Below are positions 16,578 to 25,948 of a stretch of 64,000 nucleotides of DNA, piece by piece. Origin of the DNA: REEB95 sp035934995 (GTDB lineage Bacteria > Pseudomonadota > Alphaproteobacteria > ATCC43930 > CGMCC-115725); contig DASYXI010000043.1 of the NCBI GenBank assembly GCA_035934995.1, positions 10,977-74,976 of the forward strand. The letters run 5' to 3'. How positions within the stretch are numbered: position 1 is the first letter of the stretch; each line of letters opens with the position of its first letter. The position numbers and the translations under genes were made by a program. The notes beneath the pieces were generated by a model. It saw nothing but the letters and a program-made list of their open reading frames with translations, did not search any database and was not told the DNA's origin.

Positions 16578-17791
16578 TAGGCCGCCCGCGCCAGCCGCCG
16601 TCGCAGCTCGGCGCGGCATTGCGCCGCCGTGGCGTGGAAATCACCCTTGATCCACCATGCTTCGAGCGCCGCGAGCAACACGCCAACCTCCGGGCCGGGC
16701 ATGACGCCGGCGGCGAGCAGATCGCGGCCGCGCAGCGGAAAGCGCGGACTCTTCCAACTTTGCGCCAGCCGCAACAGCTTGCGCACGCCATGTGGCCGTG
16801 GCCGCGCAGCGGCAGCCAACAACACGCGATCGGCATAAATCGCCGACCCCCAGCAGTAGAGCGCACGGCGTTGGGCCACGCGATCGGCGCCGAGCGCTAT
16901 TGCCGGCTTGGTAAGCAACGCTTCGAGACGCTCGCGTTGGGCGCCCGACAGCTTGAACCGTTCGGCGATCGTATCGGCATCGCGCGTGATCAGGGCCGCA
17001 AGGCGCCGGATCGGATCGGCGGTGGGCTCGAGCACAACCAGGCGCCGAAGCCGCACCAAACCGACATTCTCTGGCAACACCACCTTGAGGACGCCGTCGG
17101 CCTGCATCATGCGCAGCGCCGGCAGCGGGTCCGTCGCCGCCAACAGCTTCAAGAACTCGACGGCAATGCGCTCGGCCGACAAGGTCGGCAGCAAGCGAGC
17201 GGCGGCGCGGCAGGCGGCGCGTGCGGCCCGGTCGCCGCTGCCTTTGCCGTAATACGCGAAGAAGCGGTAATAGCGCAGCAGCCGCAGCACATCCTCGCGG
17301 ATGCGCGTCGCCGGATTGCCGACGAAACGCACGCGGCCGGCCTTGAGATCAGCAAGGCCGCCGACGTCGTCGTAGAGCCGGCCTTGGCGATCGAGTGACA
17401 GCGCGTTCATCGTGAAATCGCGGCGCTGGGCATCGGCGGCCCAGTCGACGCCGAAGGCGACCTTGGCGTGCCGGCCGTCGGTCTCGACGTCGCGGCGCAG
17501 CGTCGTGATCTCGAAAATCCGCTTAGGCGTCGCCGCCGTCACCGTGCCGTGCGCGATGCCGGTCGGCACGACGCGAATCCCGGCCGCGCTCAACTGCCGC
17601 ATCACCGCGTCGGGTTCGAGCGGCGTGGCGATGTCGATTTCGCGCGGCAACCGGCCAAGCAGCGCGTCGCGCACCGCGCCGCCGACAAAACGCGGCTCGG
17701 CATCGGCCGCCGTCAGGGCGTGCATCACCCGCCGCGTGGCGGCGTCGCGCATCCACGGACGCGGCTTTATCGTGCGAACCGGACTGATCAT
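16577..17791 (-). CDS. cca: CCA tRNA nucleotidyltransferase
   Basis: 404-residue class II nucleotidyltransferase adding or repairing the tRNA CCA end. N-terminal FVGGAVRDALLG, the catalytic carboxylate pair in REIDIAT, RRDFTMNAL and the RIREDVLRLLRYYRF segment are all present. The first catalytic carboxylate is Glu instead of the usual Asp (usually DIDIAT). ATG 17791 overlaps the stop of the preceding small gene (ATGA); the open frame further upstream is within that gene. Confidence 0.93.
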   Translation of the reverse strand: MISPVRTIKPRPWMRDAATRRVMHALTAADAEPRFVGGAVRDALLGRLPREIDIATPLEPDAVMRQLSAAGIRVVPTGIAHGTVTAATPKRIFEITTLRRDVETDGRHAKVAFGVDWAADAQRRDFTMNALSLDRQGRLYDDVGGLADLKAGRVRFVGNPATRIREDVLRLLRYYRFFAYYGKGSGDRAARAACRAAARLLPTLSAERIAVEFLKLLAATDPLPALRMMQADGVLKVVLPENVGLVRLRRLVVLEPTADPIRRLAALITRDADTIAERFKLSGAQRERLEALLTKPAIALGADRVAQRRALYCWGSAIYADRVLLAAAARPRPHGVRKLLRLAQSWKSPRFPLRGRDLLAAGVMPGPEVGVLLAALEAWWIKGDFHATAAQCRAELRRRLARAA

Positions 17792-18054
17792 CAATGCGAC
17801 CCTGGCGGCGCGATCTGACCGGGCACGACATGACCATCCTCGACATGCGGCGGTACATACGATCCCGCCTGATTGCCGCCGGTGTCGACGCCGACGACCA
17901 CCAAGGCGATGGCCGCCGCGGCCAGACCGCCGATAATGAGCCAGGTCCACGGCGTATTGCGTTCGGCGGTGCGGCCCAAGGTGGAGAGCCAGAGAAAATA
18001 GATCGCGGTCGGGGCGAGCAACGGCAGCAGGATGGTGAGCGCCACCCGGATCAT
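17791..18054 (-). CDS. Small membrane protein, DUF6111-like
   Basis: 87 residues: two membrane segments (VALTILLPLLAPTAIYFLWL and TWLIIGGLAAAAIALVVVGV) joined by a short polar loop, then a soluble tail ending GSYVPPHVEDGHVVPGQIAPP. This layout and the YVPPHxEDGxxVPG tail fit the DUF6111 proteins found next to cca and NUDIX genes in alphaproteobacteria. Function unknown. Stop overlaps the cca start by three bases; follows the NUDIX gene by seven. Confidence 0.8.
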   Translation of the reverse strand: MIRVALTILLPLLAPTAIYFLWLSTLGRTAERNTPWTWLIIGGLAAAAIALVVVGVDTGGNQAGSYVPPHVEDGHVVPGQIAPPGSH

Positions 18055-18061
18055 GGCGTGC

Positions 18062-18721
18062 TCACGTCGCCAGCACCTCGGCGAGGTTGACCAGGATGCC
18101 GGCGGTCGCGCCCCAGATATGCCGGCTGTCATGCGTCAGCACGAAATAGGTGCGCACGCCGTTCTTGAGCTCGCGCGTTTCCTGCCGATAGTTGGCGCGG
18201 TCCGCGACCAATGTCAGCGGCACCTCGAAAACCTCCGTCACTTCGCGCGGATCGGGCATCAGCGGCAGCGGCGGCGCCAGCAACGCGACGATCGGGATGA
18301 TCTCGAATCCCGTGCCGGTGATATAGGTGTCGAGACGGCCGATGACTTCGATGCGATCGGCTGTCAGGCCGATCTCTTCGCGCGTTTCGCGCAACGCGGC
18401 GGCCACCGCATCGACATCGGTCGGCTCGATCCGACCGCCGGGCAGCGAGACCTGCCCCGCATGCGCAGTCAGCTTCTCGTGGCGTTGCGTCAGCAGCACG
18501 CTGAGCCCGGCCGGGCGGTCGACGATCGGCACGAGCACCGCCGCCGGCCGCAAACCAGGCGGCAGCTTCGCGTCGGGACTCAACACGTGGTCGCCGCGCA
18601 CCTTCTCGCTGTCGAACGAGCGCATCCCCGGCCGATAGGCGCCGAAGCGGGCGCGCACCGACGCGGCCGTCAGTCCGCCGGTCCGATCTTGCCGAGCGGA
18701 AAGAATCTCGCGTTGCTCCAT
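18062..18721 (-). CDS. NUDIX hydrolase, CoA pyrophosphatase (NudL-like)
   Basis: 219 residues. The NUDIX box reads LPGGRIEPTDVDAVAAAL followed by RETREEIGL, preceded by AGQVS as in the CoA/acyl-CoA pyrophosphatase group. ATG 18721 gives a 52-base overlap with the upstream DUF1285 gene; homology really starts at LTAASVRARFGAYRPG, and a CTG codon there (18673) would overlap the DUF1285 stop. The true start is therefore uncertain. Hydrolyses CoA derivatives by family; not proven here. Confidence 0.87.
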   Translation of the reverse strand: MEQREILSARQDRTGGLTAASVRARFGAYRPGMRSFDSEKVRGDHVLSPDAKLPPGLRPAAVLVPIVDRPAGLSVLLTQRHEKLTAHAGQVSLPGGRIEPTDVDAVAAALRETREEIGLTADRIEVIGRLDTYITGTGFEIIPIVALLAPPLPLMPDPREVTEVFEVPLTLVADRANYRQETRELKNGVRTYFVLTHDSRHIWGATAGILVNLAEVLAT

Positions 18722-19236
18722 ACGCCGAATTCCGTTTCGCCCCCGAACCGTTCTTCGCGGCCCAACTCCACCAGGTCGTAGAATACAGGCCGCGCTATGC
18801 GGGCTTCCAGCCCGTCACGCACCAGGATATAGGGCACCGGCGTGCGCGTCATCCGGTCCTCGGCGATACGGAGCGGATGCGCCGCATCGAGGATCACAAT
18901 CTCGTCAACATTGGTGCGGAAGATCAACCGCTGCCGCGCGCCGGGATTGGCGACCTCAAGCGACACGGCGACGAACGGCACGTCATCGACCGCGATACGA
19001 CCGCGTTCGGTGGGCGTCGTCAGCCAATATTGCCCTGTCGCGTCGCGCTCGAGCGCGCGGCTGAACAGACGGACCAGCGCCATGCGATGGATTGATGAGC
19101 CGCGATAGAACCAGCTACCATCGCGACCGATGCGGATGCCAAAATCACCGCAATCGCGTCGGTCGCGGGTGGCCGGCGGCGGCCTTCCCGCATCCGCCGC
19201 CAGTCGTTCGAGCGCGAGAGACGAAGCTTTGTCCAT
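18670..19236 (-). CDS. DUF1285 family protein
   Basis: 188 residues, soluble, beta-rich. The segment CGDFGIRIGRDGSWFYRGSSIHR followed by RLFSRALERDATGQYWLTTP (each quoted in parts) and ending GVWSNARFFPLG is the pattern of DUF1285 proteins, which have known folds but no assigned function. It starts 30 bases from the divergent moxR start. In other alphaproteobacteria the same order (moxR divergent to DUF1285-NUDIX-cca) occurs, hinting at a functional link. Confidence 0.85.
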   Translation of the reverse strand: MDKASSLALERLAADAGRPPPATRDRRDCGDFGIRIGRDGSWFYRGSSIHRMALVRLFSRALERDATGQYWLTTPTERGRIAVDDVPFVAVSLEVANPGARQRLIFRTNVDEIVILDAAHPLRIAEDRMTRTPVPYILVRDGLEARIARPVFYDLVELGREERFGGETEFGVWSNARFFPLGKIGPAD

Positions 19237-19266
19237 GACCACCCGCGTCCGCAACAGGAGCGTCCG

Positions 19267-20277
19267 TTGACTGCCACCGATTCGATCGCCGCTACCGCCG
19301 GCAACGACCTCACGCGCGAGATCGAAGCGCTCGGCGCGCGTCTCGCCGCCGTGCGACAACGCATCGGCCGCGTCATCTTCGGGCAGGCCGAGGTCGTCGA
19401 TCAAGCGTTGATCACCCTGCTCGCCGGCGGCCATGCGCTGCTGATCGGCGTGCCAGGATTGGCGAAGACGCGTCTGGTCGAAACGCTCGGCACGGTGCTG
19501 GCGCTCGACGACAAACGCGTCCAGTGCACGCCCGATCTGATGCCGGCCGACATCATCGGCTCGGAAGTGCTTGAAGAAAGCGAGAGCGGCCGGCGCGGCT
19601 TCCGGTTCATTGCGGGGCCGGTGTTCTGCCAGCTGCTGATGGCCGACGAAATCAACCGCGCCAGTCCGCGCACGCAATCGGCGCTGCTGCAGGCGATGCA
19701 GGAAGGCCGCATCTCGGTCGCCGGCCAATATCATCCGCTGCCCAAGCCGTTCCATGTGCTGGCGACGCAAAACCCACTCGAGCAGGAAGGCACATATCCG
19801 CTCCCCGAGGCGCAACTCGACCGGTTCCTCCTGCAAATCGACGTCGACTATCCCGACCGTGAAGCCGAGCGGCGCATGCTGATCGCGACCACCGGCGTCG
19901 CCGAGGACGAAGCCGCGCCGGTGCTCAACGCCGCCGAGCTGTTGGCGGCGCAGCGGTTGGTGCGCCGCGTGCCGGTCGGCGATAGCGTCGTCGACGCGAT
20001 CTTGACGTTGGTGCGCTCGGGCCGTCCGGACGACGGCGCCGCCGACGCGGCGCGGACGCATATCGCCTGGGGTCCGGGCCCGCGCGCCAGCCAAGCCTTG
20101 ATGCTGGCCGTCCGGGCGCGCGCACTGCTCGACGGGCGGCTGGCGCCGTCGATCGACGACGTCTTGGCGCTCGCCCATCCGGTGCTACGTCATCGCATGG
20201 CGCTGACCTTCGCCGCGCGCGCCGACGGGATGAGCATGGCGCAGGTGATCGACCGGCTGCTGGATCCGTTGCGCTGA
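19267..20277 (+). CDS. MoxR-family AAA+ ATPase
   Basis: 336 residues. Walker A GVPGLAKT near residue 60, Walker B LLMADEINRA, sensor-1 type LATQNPLEQEGTYPLPEAQLDRF. MoxR ATPases act as chaperones that remodel or insert cofactors into partner proteins, usually through vWA-domain partners; three vWA-like proteins follow. The start is TTG 19267 with AGGAG at 19256-19260, six bases ahead. Only 30 bases separate it from divergent DUF1285, so its promoter probably lies within that gene. Overlaps the DUF58 gene by one base (TGATG). Confidence 0.93.
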   Translation: MTATDSIAATAGNDLTREIEALGARLAAVRQRIGRVIFGQAEVVDQALITLLAGGHALLIGVPGLAKTRLVETLGTVLALDDKRVQCTPDLMPADIIGSEVLEESESGRRGFRFIAGPVFCQLLMADEINRASPRTQSALLQAMQEGRISVAGQYHPLPKPFHVLATQNPLEQEGTYPLPEAQLDRFLLQIDVDYPDREAERRMLIATTGVAEDEAAPVLNAAELLAAQRLVRRVPVGDSVVDAILTLVRSGRPDDGAADAARTHIAWGPGPRASQALMLAVRARALLDGRLAPSIDDVLALAHPVLRHRMALTFAARADGMSMAQVIDRLLDPLR

Positions 20278-21140
20278 TGGCCGGGCCGGCGCTGCGTCAC
20301 CGCGCCGAAGCAGCCTCGCTCGCGCTGCCGCCGTTGCTGATTGCCGCCGAGCGCGTGGCCGCCGCCGTCGTGCAGGGCACGCACGGCCGTCGGCGCACCG
20401 GCCAAGGCGAGACTTTCTGGCAATTCCGCCAATACGAACCGGGCGATCCGGTGACGCGCATCGATTGGCGCGAAACCGCCAAGACGCAGCACGTCTACGT
20501 GCGCGAGACCGAATGGGAAGCGGCGCAAAGCGTCTATCTCTGGCGCGACGGATCGGGTTCGATGGACTACGCCTCGGACGCCAATTTACCGACCAAGCGC
20601 GAACGCGCCGATCTGCTGACGCTGGCGCTGGCGTCGCTGCTGGTGCGCGGCGGCGAGCGGGTGACACTGATGGGCTCGGGCCTGGCGCCCGTCTACGGCC
20701 GCGCAGCGCTCGATCGCCTGGCGTTGTTGCTTTCACGCGGCGCGACCGCATCCGACCTGCCGGCCTACGAGAAACTGCCGCGCCACGGCCAGGTGATCTG
20801 GATCGGCGACCTGCTGGCGCCGCTCGAAGCAACGGCGACGCTGGTCCTGCGTTATGCCGATGCCGGCCTCAAGGGCCATCTGCTGCAAGTTCTCGACCCA
20901 GCCGAGGAAAGCCTGCCCTTCGCCGGCCGCGTGCGCTTCGAAGGCCTGGAAGACGAGAATTCTTTGTTGATCAGCCGCGTCGAATCGATCCGCACCGGCT
21001 ATGCCGAACGCCTGCAACGGCACCGCGACGGATTGGCGGCGCTGACGCGCGGCGTTGGCTGGACCTTTGCGACGCATCGCACTGACCAGTCGCCGCAACA
21101 TGCGCTGCTCGGTCTCTACCAGATCCTGGCGGAGCGCTAG
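20277..21140 (+). CDS. DUF58 domain protein (vWA-like partner of MoxR)
   Basis: 287 residues. The DUF58 core FWQFRQYEPGDPVTRIDWRE is followed by YVRETEWEA and a vWA metal site WRDGSGSMDY (DxSxS pattern). No transmembrane segment visible. DUF58 proteins always accompany MoxR ATPases and are thought to be their adaptors or substrates. One-base overlap with moxR and three-base gap to the next gene. Confidence 0.92.
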   Translation: MAGPALRHRAEAASLALPPLLIAAERVAAAVVQGTHGRRRTGQGETFWQFRQYEPGDPVTRIDWRETAKTQHVYVRETEWEAAQSVYLWRDGSGSMDYASDANLPTKRERADLLTLALASLLVRGGERVTLMGSGLAPVYGRAALDRLALLLSRGATASDLPAYEKLPRHGQVIWIGDLLAPLEATATLVLRYADAGLKGHLLQVLDPAEESLPFAGRVRFEGLEDENSLLISRVESIRTGYAERLQRHRDGLAALTRGVGWTFATHRTDQSPQHALLGLYQILAER

Positions 21141-21143
21141 CGG

Positions 21144-23864
21144 ATGCTGTCGCTCGGTTCCATCGCATTCGCCGCGCCATGGTTATTGGCCGGATTGGCG
21201 GCGCTGCCGGTGCTGTGGTGGCTGTTGCGCGTAACGCCGCCAGCGCCGAAGCGCATCCGCTTCCCAGCGCTGCGCCTGATGCTGGGCCTGGCGCCACCGG
21301 AGGAAACGCCGGCGAAAACGCCCCTGTGGCTCATCCTTCTCCGCATGGTGCTGATAACGGTCGTCATCCTGGCGTTGGCGCAGCCGCTGCTCAATCCACG
21401 CACGCCGATTGCCGCGACAGGCCCCGTCGTCTTCGCGGTCGACGACGGCTGGGGCGCGGCGCGACACTGGGACGACATGCGCGCCGCGCTCGACCGGCTG
21501 ATCGACCAGGCCGCACGCGAAGACCGCGAGATCGTGCTTGTCAGCACCGCCGATCCGCCCGGTGGCCGCGCCGCGAGCGAATTGTCGTTGCTCCGCCCCG
21601 CCGACGCGCGGGCGGCAGCTGCGAACTTGCAACCGCTGCCGTGGCCGGGCGATCGCACCCAGGCGCTCGCGCGACTCCAGCGGCTGGGCCTGTCGCACGC
21701 GGCCGAGATCGTCTGGTTGAGCGACGGACTCGACGGCGGCGATGCCGCGGCTTTCGCCGCCGGCCTCGTTCGCCTTGGACCGGTGACGGTGATGGGCGCG
21801 GACGGCAACGCGTTGCCGCGCCTGTTGGCGCCGGCGGATGCCGACGACCAGGACCTGACGGCGACGGTCGAGCGCGCCGACCCCAGCCTGCCCGAAACGC
21901 TGACACTGCGTGCGCTTGGCGAAGACGGACGGTTGTTGGCGCGGCGCGCGGTGACCGTTCCCGCCGGCCAAGGCTCGATCGTCGCACACATCCCGATGCC
22001 GACCGAGCTGCGTAACCGGGTTGCGTCGATCGCGATCGAGAACGAAGCCTCGGCCGGCGCCGCTCTGCTGCTCGATGAGGGCTGGAAACGGCGGCCGGTC
22101 GGTATCGTCGCCCACCGTGACACGGCGCAGCCGCTATTGAGCGGCGCCTATTATCTCGACAAGGCCCTGTCGCCGTTCAGCGAGGTGCGGACCGGCGACG
22201 TCGCCACCTTGCTCAAAGGCGGCATTGCCGTGCTCGCGTTGCCCGATAGTGCGGCACTGAGCGACGGCGATCGCCAAGCGATCACCGGATGGCTCGACAA
22301 AGGCGGCACAGTCGTACGCTTCGCCGGTCCGCATCTGGCGGCCAAGCCCGACGATGCGCTGCTGCCGGTGCGTCTGCGCAGCGGCGACCGCACGCTCGGC
22401 GGCGCCTTATCGTGGGAGAAACCGGCGAAACTCGCGCCGTTCGCCGCCGACAGCCCGTTCACCGGTCTGACGATTCCCGACGACGTTACCGTCTCGCGGC
22501 AGGTGTTGGTGGAGCCGACGATCGATCTCGCGCAAAAAACCTGGGCACGGCTTGCCGACGGCACACCGCTGGTCACGGCGGCGAAACACGGCAAAGGCTG
22601 GCTCGTTCTGGTGCATACGACTGCCGATCCGGAATGGTCGAATCTGGCGATGTCGGGATTGATGGTGGAGATGCTCCGCCGCGTCGTGGCCGTCAGTCAG
22701 GGCATCTCGGGCACGAGCGACAAGCCGCTGCCGCCGGTCGAAACCCTCGACGGCTTCGGTCGGCTGCACGCGGCGCCAGCCACGGCGGCGACCATTTCCG
22801 CCGGGGCCGCCGCCAAGACGGTCGCCGGACCGCGCTATCCGCCTGGCTTCTATGGCACCGCCGATGCGCGCGTCGCGCTGAACCTAGCGCCAGCGGTGAT
22901 GCATTTCGCGCCGCTGCCGGCGTTGCCGGCCGGCGTCCGCCGCGAAAATTTCACCCGCAACACCGAGGTCGATTTCCGGCCGCCGCTGTTGGCTATCGCC
23001 TTGCTGCTGATGCTCGCCGATTTCATCATCGGTCTCGCGCTGCGCGGTCTGTTGCCACGAATCAGATGGCACGCCGGCGCGGCGGCGGGCGCGATCGCGT
23101 TCGGGGCGGTGCTGATGAACGCGCCGATTGCGCGCGCCGCCGGCAACGACGCCGCAGCAATCGCCGGCGCCAGTCAGTTCCACCTTGCCTATGTGCGGAC
23201 CGGCGTTCCCGATGTCGACGCCGAGTCCAAAGCCGGGCTTGTGGGCCTGGCGCATGTCTTGAACGAACGCACGGCCGTCGAAGCGGCCGCGCCGATGAGC
23301 GTCGATCCCGAAACCGACGATCTGGTCTTCTTTCCCTTGCTCTATTGGCCGGTGGTCGACGGTGAACGTGCCTTATCGCCACAAGCGGTCGCGCGCGTGC
23401 AGCATTATCTGAACACCGGCGGCATCATCCTGTTCGACACGCGCGACCAAGAGCAGCCGAACGACTTCAGCGCCGCCGCGGCACAAGCGCGCCTGAAGCG
23501 GCTGGCCGCCGGCCTGACGATTCCGCCGCTGGTGCCGTTGCCGCCCGACCACGTGCTGACGCGGTCGTTCTACTTACTGGAGAATTTTCCCGGTCGCTGG
23601 AACGGCGGCGAGCTCTGGGTCGAGCCGACGGCAGACGCGATCAACGACGGCGTGTCGAGCGTCATCGTCGGCGGTAATGAATGGGCCGGCGCCTGGGCGA
23701 CCGACGCCAACGGCGTGCCGCTCTATGCCGTCGTGCCCGGCGGCGAACCGCAGCGCGAAATTGCCTATCGCTTCGGCGTCAACCTGGTGATGTACGCGCT
23801 GACGGGCAACTACAAGAGCGATCAAGTCCACGTGCCGGCGATTCTCGAACGGCTGGGACAATGA
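21144..23864 (+). CDS. Large membrane protein with BatA-type N-terminus and DUF4159 C-terminus
   Basis: 906 residues. Residues about 5-85 hold two membrane helices with the Aer/BatA N-terminal pattern (LLAGLAALPVLWWLLRVTPP...RIRFPALRLM). A degenerate vWA-like segment follows (VVFAVDDGWGAARHWDD, lacking DxSxS). The middle is periplasmic beta/Rossmann-like; two further helices lie near residues 610-670; the last about 220 residues are DUF4159 (FHLAYVRTGVPDVDAES..., NTGGIILFDTRDQEQ, a GATase-like fold). Four-base overlap with the next gene. Function unknown; probable membrane partner of MoxR-DUF58. Confidence 0.88.
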   Translation: MLSLGSIAFAAPWLLAGLAALPVLWWLLRVTPPAPKRIRFPALRLMLGLAPPEETPAKTPLWLILLRMVLITVVILALAQPLLNPRTPIAATGPVVFAVDDGWGAARHWDDMRAALDRLIDQAAREDREIVLVSTADPPGGRAASELSLLRPADARAAAANLQPLPWPGDRTQALARLQRLGLSHAAEIVWLSDGLDGGDAAAFAAGLVRLGPVTVMGADGNALPRLLAPADADDQDLTATVERADPSLPETLTLRALGEDGRLLARRAVTVPAGQGSIVAHIPMPTELRNRVASIAIENEASAGAALLLDEGWKRRPVGIVAHRDTAQPLLSGAYYLDKALSPFSEVRTGDVATLLKGGIAVLALPDSAALSDGDRQAITGWLDKGGTVVRFAGPHLAAKPDDALLPVRLRSGDRTLGGALSWEKPAKLAPFAADSPFTGLTIPDDVTVSRQVLVEPTIDLAQKTWARLADGTPLVTAAKHGKGWLVLVHTTADPEWSNLAMSGLMVEMLRRVVAVSQGISGTSDKPLPPVETLDGFGRLHAAPATAATISAGAAAKTVAGPRYPPGFYGTADARVALNLAPAVMHFAPLPALPAGVRRENFTRNTEVDFRPPLLAIALLLMLADFIIGLALRGLLPRIRWHAGAAAGAIAFGAVLMNAPIARAAGNDAAAIAGASQFHLAYVRTGVPDVDAESKAGLVGLAHVLNERTAVEAAAPMSVDPETDDLVFFPLLYWPVVDGERALSPQAVARVQHYLNTGGIILFDTRDQEQPNDFSAAAAQARLKRLAAGLTIPPLVPLPPDHVLTRSFYLLENFPGRWNGGELWVEPTADAINDGVSSVIVGGNEWAGAWATDANGVPLYAVVPGGEPQREIAYRFGVNLVMYALTGNYKSDQVHVPAILERLGQ

Positions 23865-25945
23865 TCGGCTGGGGCCTCGCCACATCGCCGCTGCTGCCGT
23901 GGTGGGCGATCGGCGCCTTCGCCGTCGCGACCGCGGTGCTGATCGCGCTCGGCGCCTGGCGGCGCGCCCGCGGCACCATCTGGCGGTTGCTCGCCTGTCT
24001 GGCGCTGGCGGCGATCGTGGTCAATCCATCGCTGGTCAAGGAAACGCGCACACCGCAGCACGACGTCGCCGCCGTGATCGTCGATGATTCGCAAAGCATG
24101 CGCATCGGCCAGCGGCAGCAGTACGCCGCGACGGCGCTCCAAGCCGTCACCGATCAACTGGCGCACGTACCGGGTCTCGACGTGCGCGTGGTGCATGCCG
24201 GCGCGCCCGATCCCGCGTCGCTTTTGGTCGATCAGGGAACCCAGCTCTATACCGCGTTGAATCACGCGCTGGCCGACGTGCCGCGCCAGCGCATTGCCGG
24301 CGCGATCCTGATCACCGACGGCCAGATCCACGACATGCCGACGCCGCAACGGCTGGCGTTCGATGCGCCGCTCCACGTTCTGCTCACCGGCCAGCCAGGC
24401 GAAGCCGACCGGTGGCTCGACGTGCGCAATGCGCCGAAGTTCGGGCTGGTCGGCAAAACGGTCGAGCTGACCGTGCGAGTCGAGGACCTGCCCGCGAACA
24501 AGGCTGCCGACGAGGCGCAGCTTACCATCCGCAAGGACGGCGGCCTGCCGACGATCCGGACGGTGCCGGTCGGCAGCGACGTCAACGTGCCGGTCGACAT
24601 CGACCACGGCGGCCCCAACGTGGTCGAGCTGTCGGTTAATGCCGGGCCGCATGAGCTCACGCTCGAAAACAACCGCGCCGCCTTCGTCATCAACGGCGTC
24701 CGCGACCGCCTCAAGGTGCTGCTGATCAGCGGCGAGCCGAACCAGGACGAGCGCACCTGGCGCAACATCCTCAAATCGGATCCGTCCGTCGACCTGATCC
24801 ACTTCACCATCCTGCGCCCGCCGGAAAAGCAGGACGGCACGCCGATCCGCGAGCTCAGCCTGATCGCCTTTCCGATCCGCGAGCTGTTCGACGTCAAGCT
24901 GCACAGTTTCGACCTGATCATCTTCGATCGCTATCGGCAGCGCAGCGTGCTGCCGCAGGCCTACATCGAAAACATCGCCGATTACGTGCGCGACGGTGGC
25001 GCGCTGCTGGTTTCCGCCGGCCCGTCCTTTGCCACGCCGCTGTCGCTCTATCGCACGCCGCTCGGCAGCGTGCTGCCGGCGGCGCCGACCGGCGACGTCT
25101 TCGACCATGGCTTCGTGCCCCAGGTGACGGCGGTCGGGCGGCGCGATCCGGTGACGGAGGACCTGCCCGGCTTGCCAGCGCAGGCCAACGCGGTACCACC
25201 ATGGGGCCGCTGGTTCCGCATCATCAGCGCCCAGACCCAGCGTGGCGTAACCGTGATGACCGGTTATCAAAACGAGCCGCTGCTGGTGCTCGATCGCGTC
25301 GGCAAGGGCCGGGTCGCGCAACTCATGTCCGACGAGATGTGGCTGTGGACGCGCGGCTATGAGGGCGGTGGGCCGCAGGTCGAGCTGCTGCGCCGGATTG
25401 TCTATTGGTTGATGAAGGAGCCCGAGCTCGAAGAAAACGATCTGCGCGCGAAGATCGACGCCAACAAGCTGACTGTGACGCGGCAATCGCTGCAGCCCGA
25501 CGACTCGCCGGTGCAGCTGACCCTGCCGGACGGCAAGACCATGAGTTTGACGTTGGCGCCCACCGATGGCGGGCGCAGCGCTGCAACGTTGGGAATCGAT
25601 GAAAGCGGCCTCTACCGCGTCACCGACGGTCAGCGCACGGCGTTGGCAGCGGCGGGTTCGCTCAATCCGGTCGAGATGGCCGACGTGCGCACCACCGACG
25701 AGAAGGTCAAAGCCGATGTCGCCGCCACCGGCGGCGGCATCTTCTGGGTTGGACCGGGCCACATGCCCGACATCCGGTCCGTCGATCCGGAGCAGTCGGC
25801 GGCCGGACGCAATTGGATGGGCTTGCGCCGCAACGGCGACTATGTGGTCACGGGTGTCGGCGAGACGCCGCTGGTGCCGGGCGTGCTTGCCTTGCTCTTG
25901 GCGCTTGGACTGTTGATCCTGGCGTGGCGGCGAGAGGGACACTGA
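23861..25945 (+). CDS. Membrane protein with vWA and glutamine-amidotransferase-like domains
   Basis: 694 residues. Two N-terminal helices (residues about 12-60), then a vWA domain with an intact metal site VIVDDSQSM (DxSxS), a beta domain around 200-300, and a GATase1-like segment (VLLISGEPNQDERTWRNIL, YVRDGGALLVSAGPSFATP) lacking an obvious catalytic Cys. A final helix (VPGVLALLLALGLLILAW) re-enters the membrane. ATG 23861 overlaps the previous stop (ATGA). It probably forms a complex with the 906-residue protein; both share the same plan with different degenerate domains. Confidence 0.87.
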   Translation: MIGWGLATSPLLPWWAIGAFAVATAVLIALGAWRRARGTIWRLLACLALAAIVVNPSLVKETRTPQHDVAAVIVDDSQSMRIGQRQQYAATALQAVTDQLAHVPGLDVRVVHAGAPDPASLLVDQGTQLYTALNHALADVPRQRIAGAILITDGQIHDMPTPQRLAFDAPLHVLLTGQPGEADRWLDVRNAPKFGLVGKTVELTVRVEDLPANKAADEAQLTIRKDGGLPTIRTVPVGSDVNVPVDIDHGGPNVVELSVNAGPHELTLENNRAAFVINGVRDRLKVLLISGEPNQDERTWRNILKSDPSVDLIHFTILRPPEKQDGTPIRELSLIAFPIRELFDVKLHSFDLIIFDRYRQRSVLPQAYIENIADYVRDGGALLVSAGPSFATPLSLYRTPLGSVLPAAPTGDVFDHGFVPQVTAVGRRDPVTEDLPGLPAQANAVPPWGRWFRIISAQTQRGVTVMTGYQNEPLLVLDRVGKGRVAQLMSDEMWLWTRGYEGGGPQVELLRRIVYWLMKEPELEENDLRAKIDANKLTVTRQSLQPDDSPVQLTLPDGKTMSLTLAPTDGGRSAATLGIDESGLYRVTDGQRTALAAAGSLNPVEMADVRTTDEKVKADVAATGGGIFWVGPGHMPDIRSVDPEQSAAGRNWMGLRRNGDYVVTGVGETPLVPGVLALLLALGLLILAWRREGH

Positions 25946-25948
25946 TTC

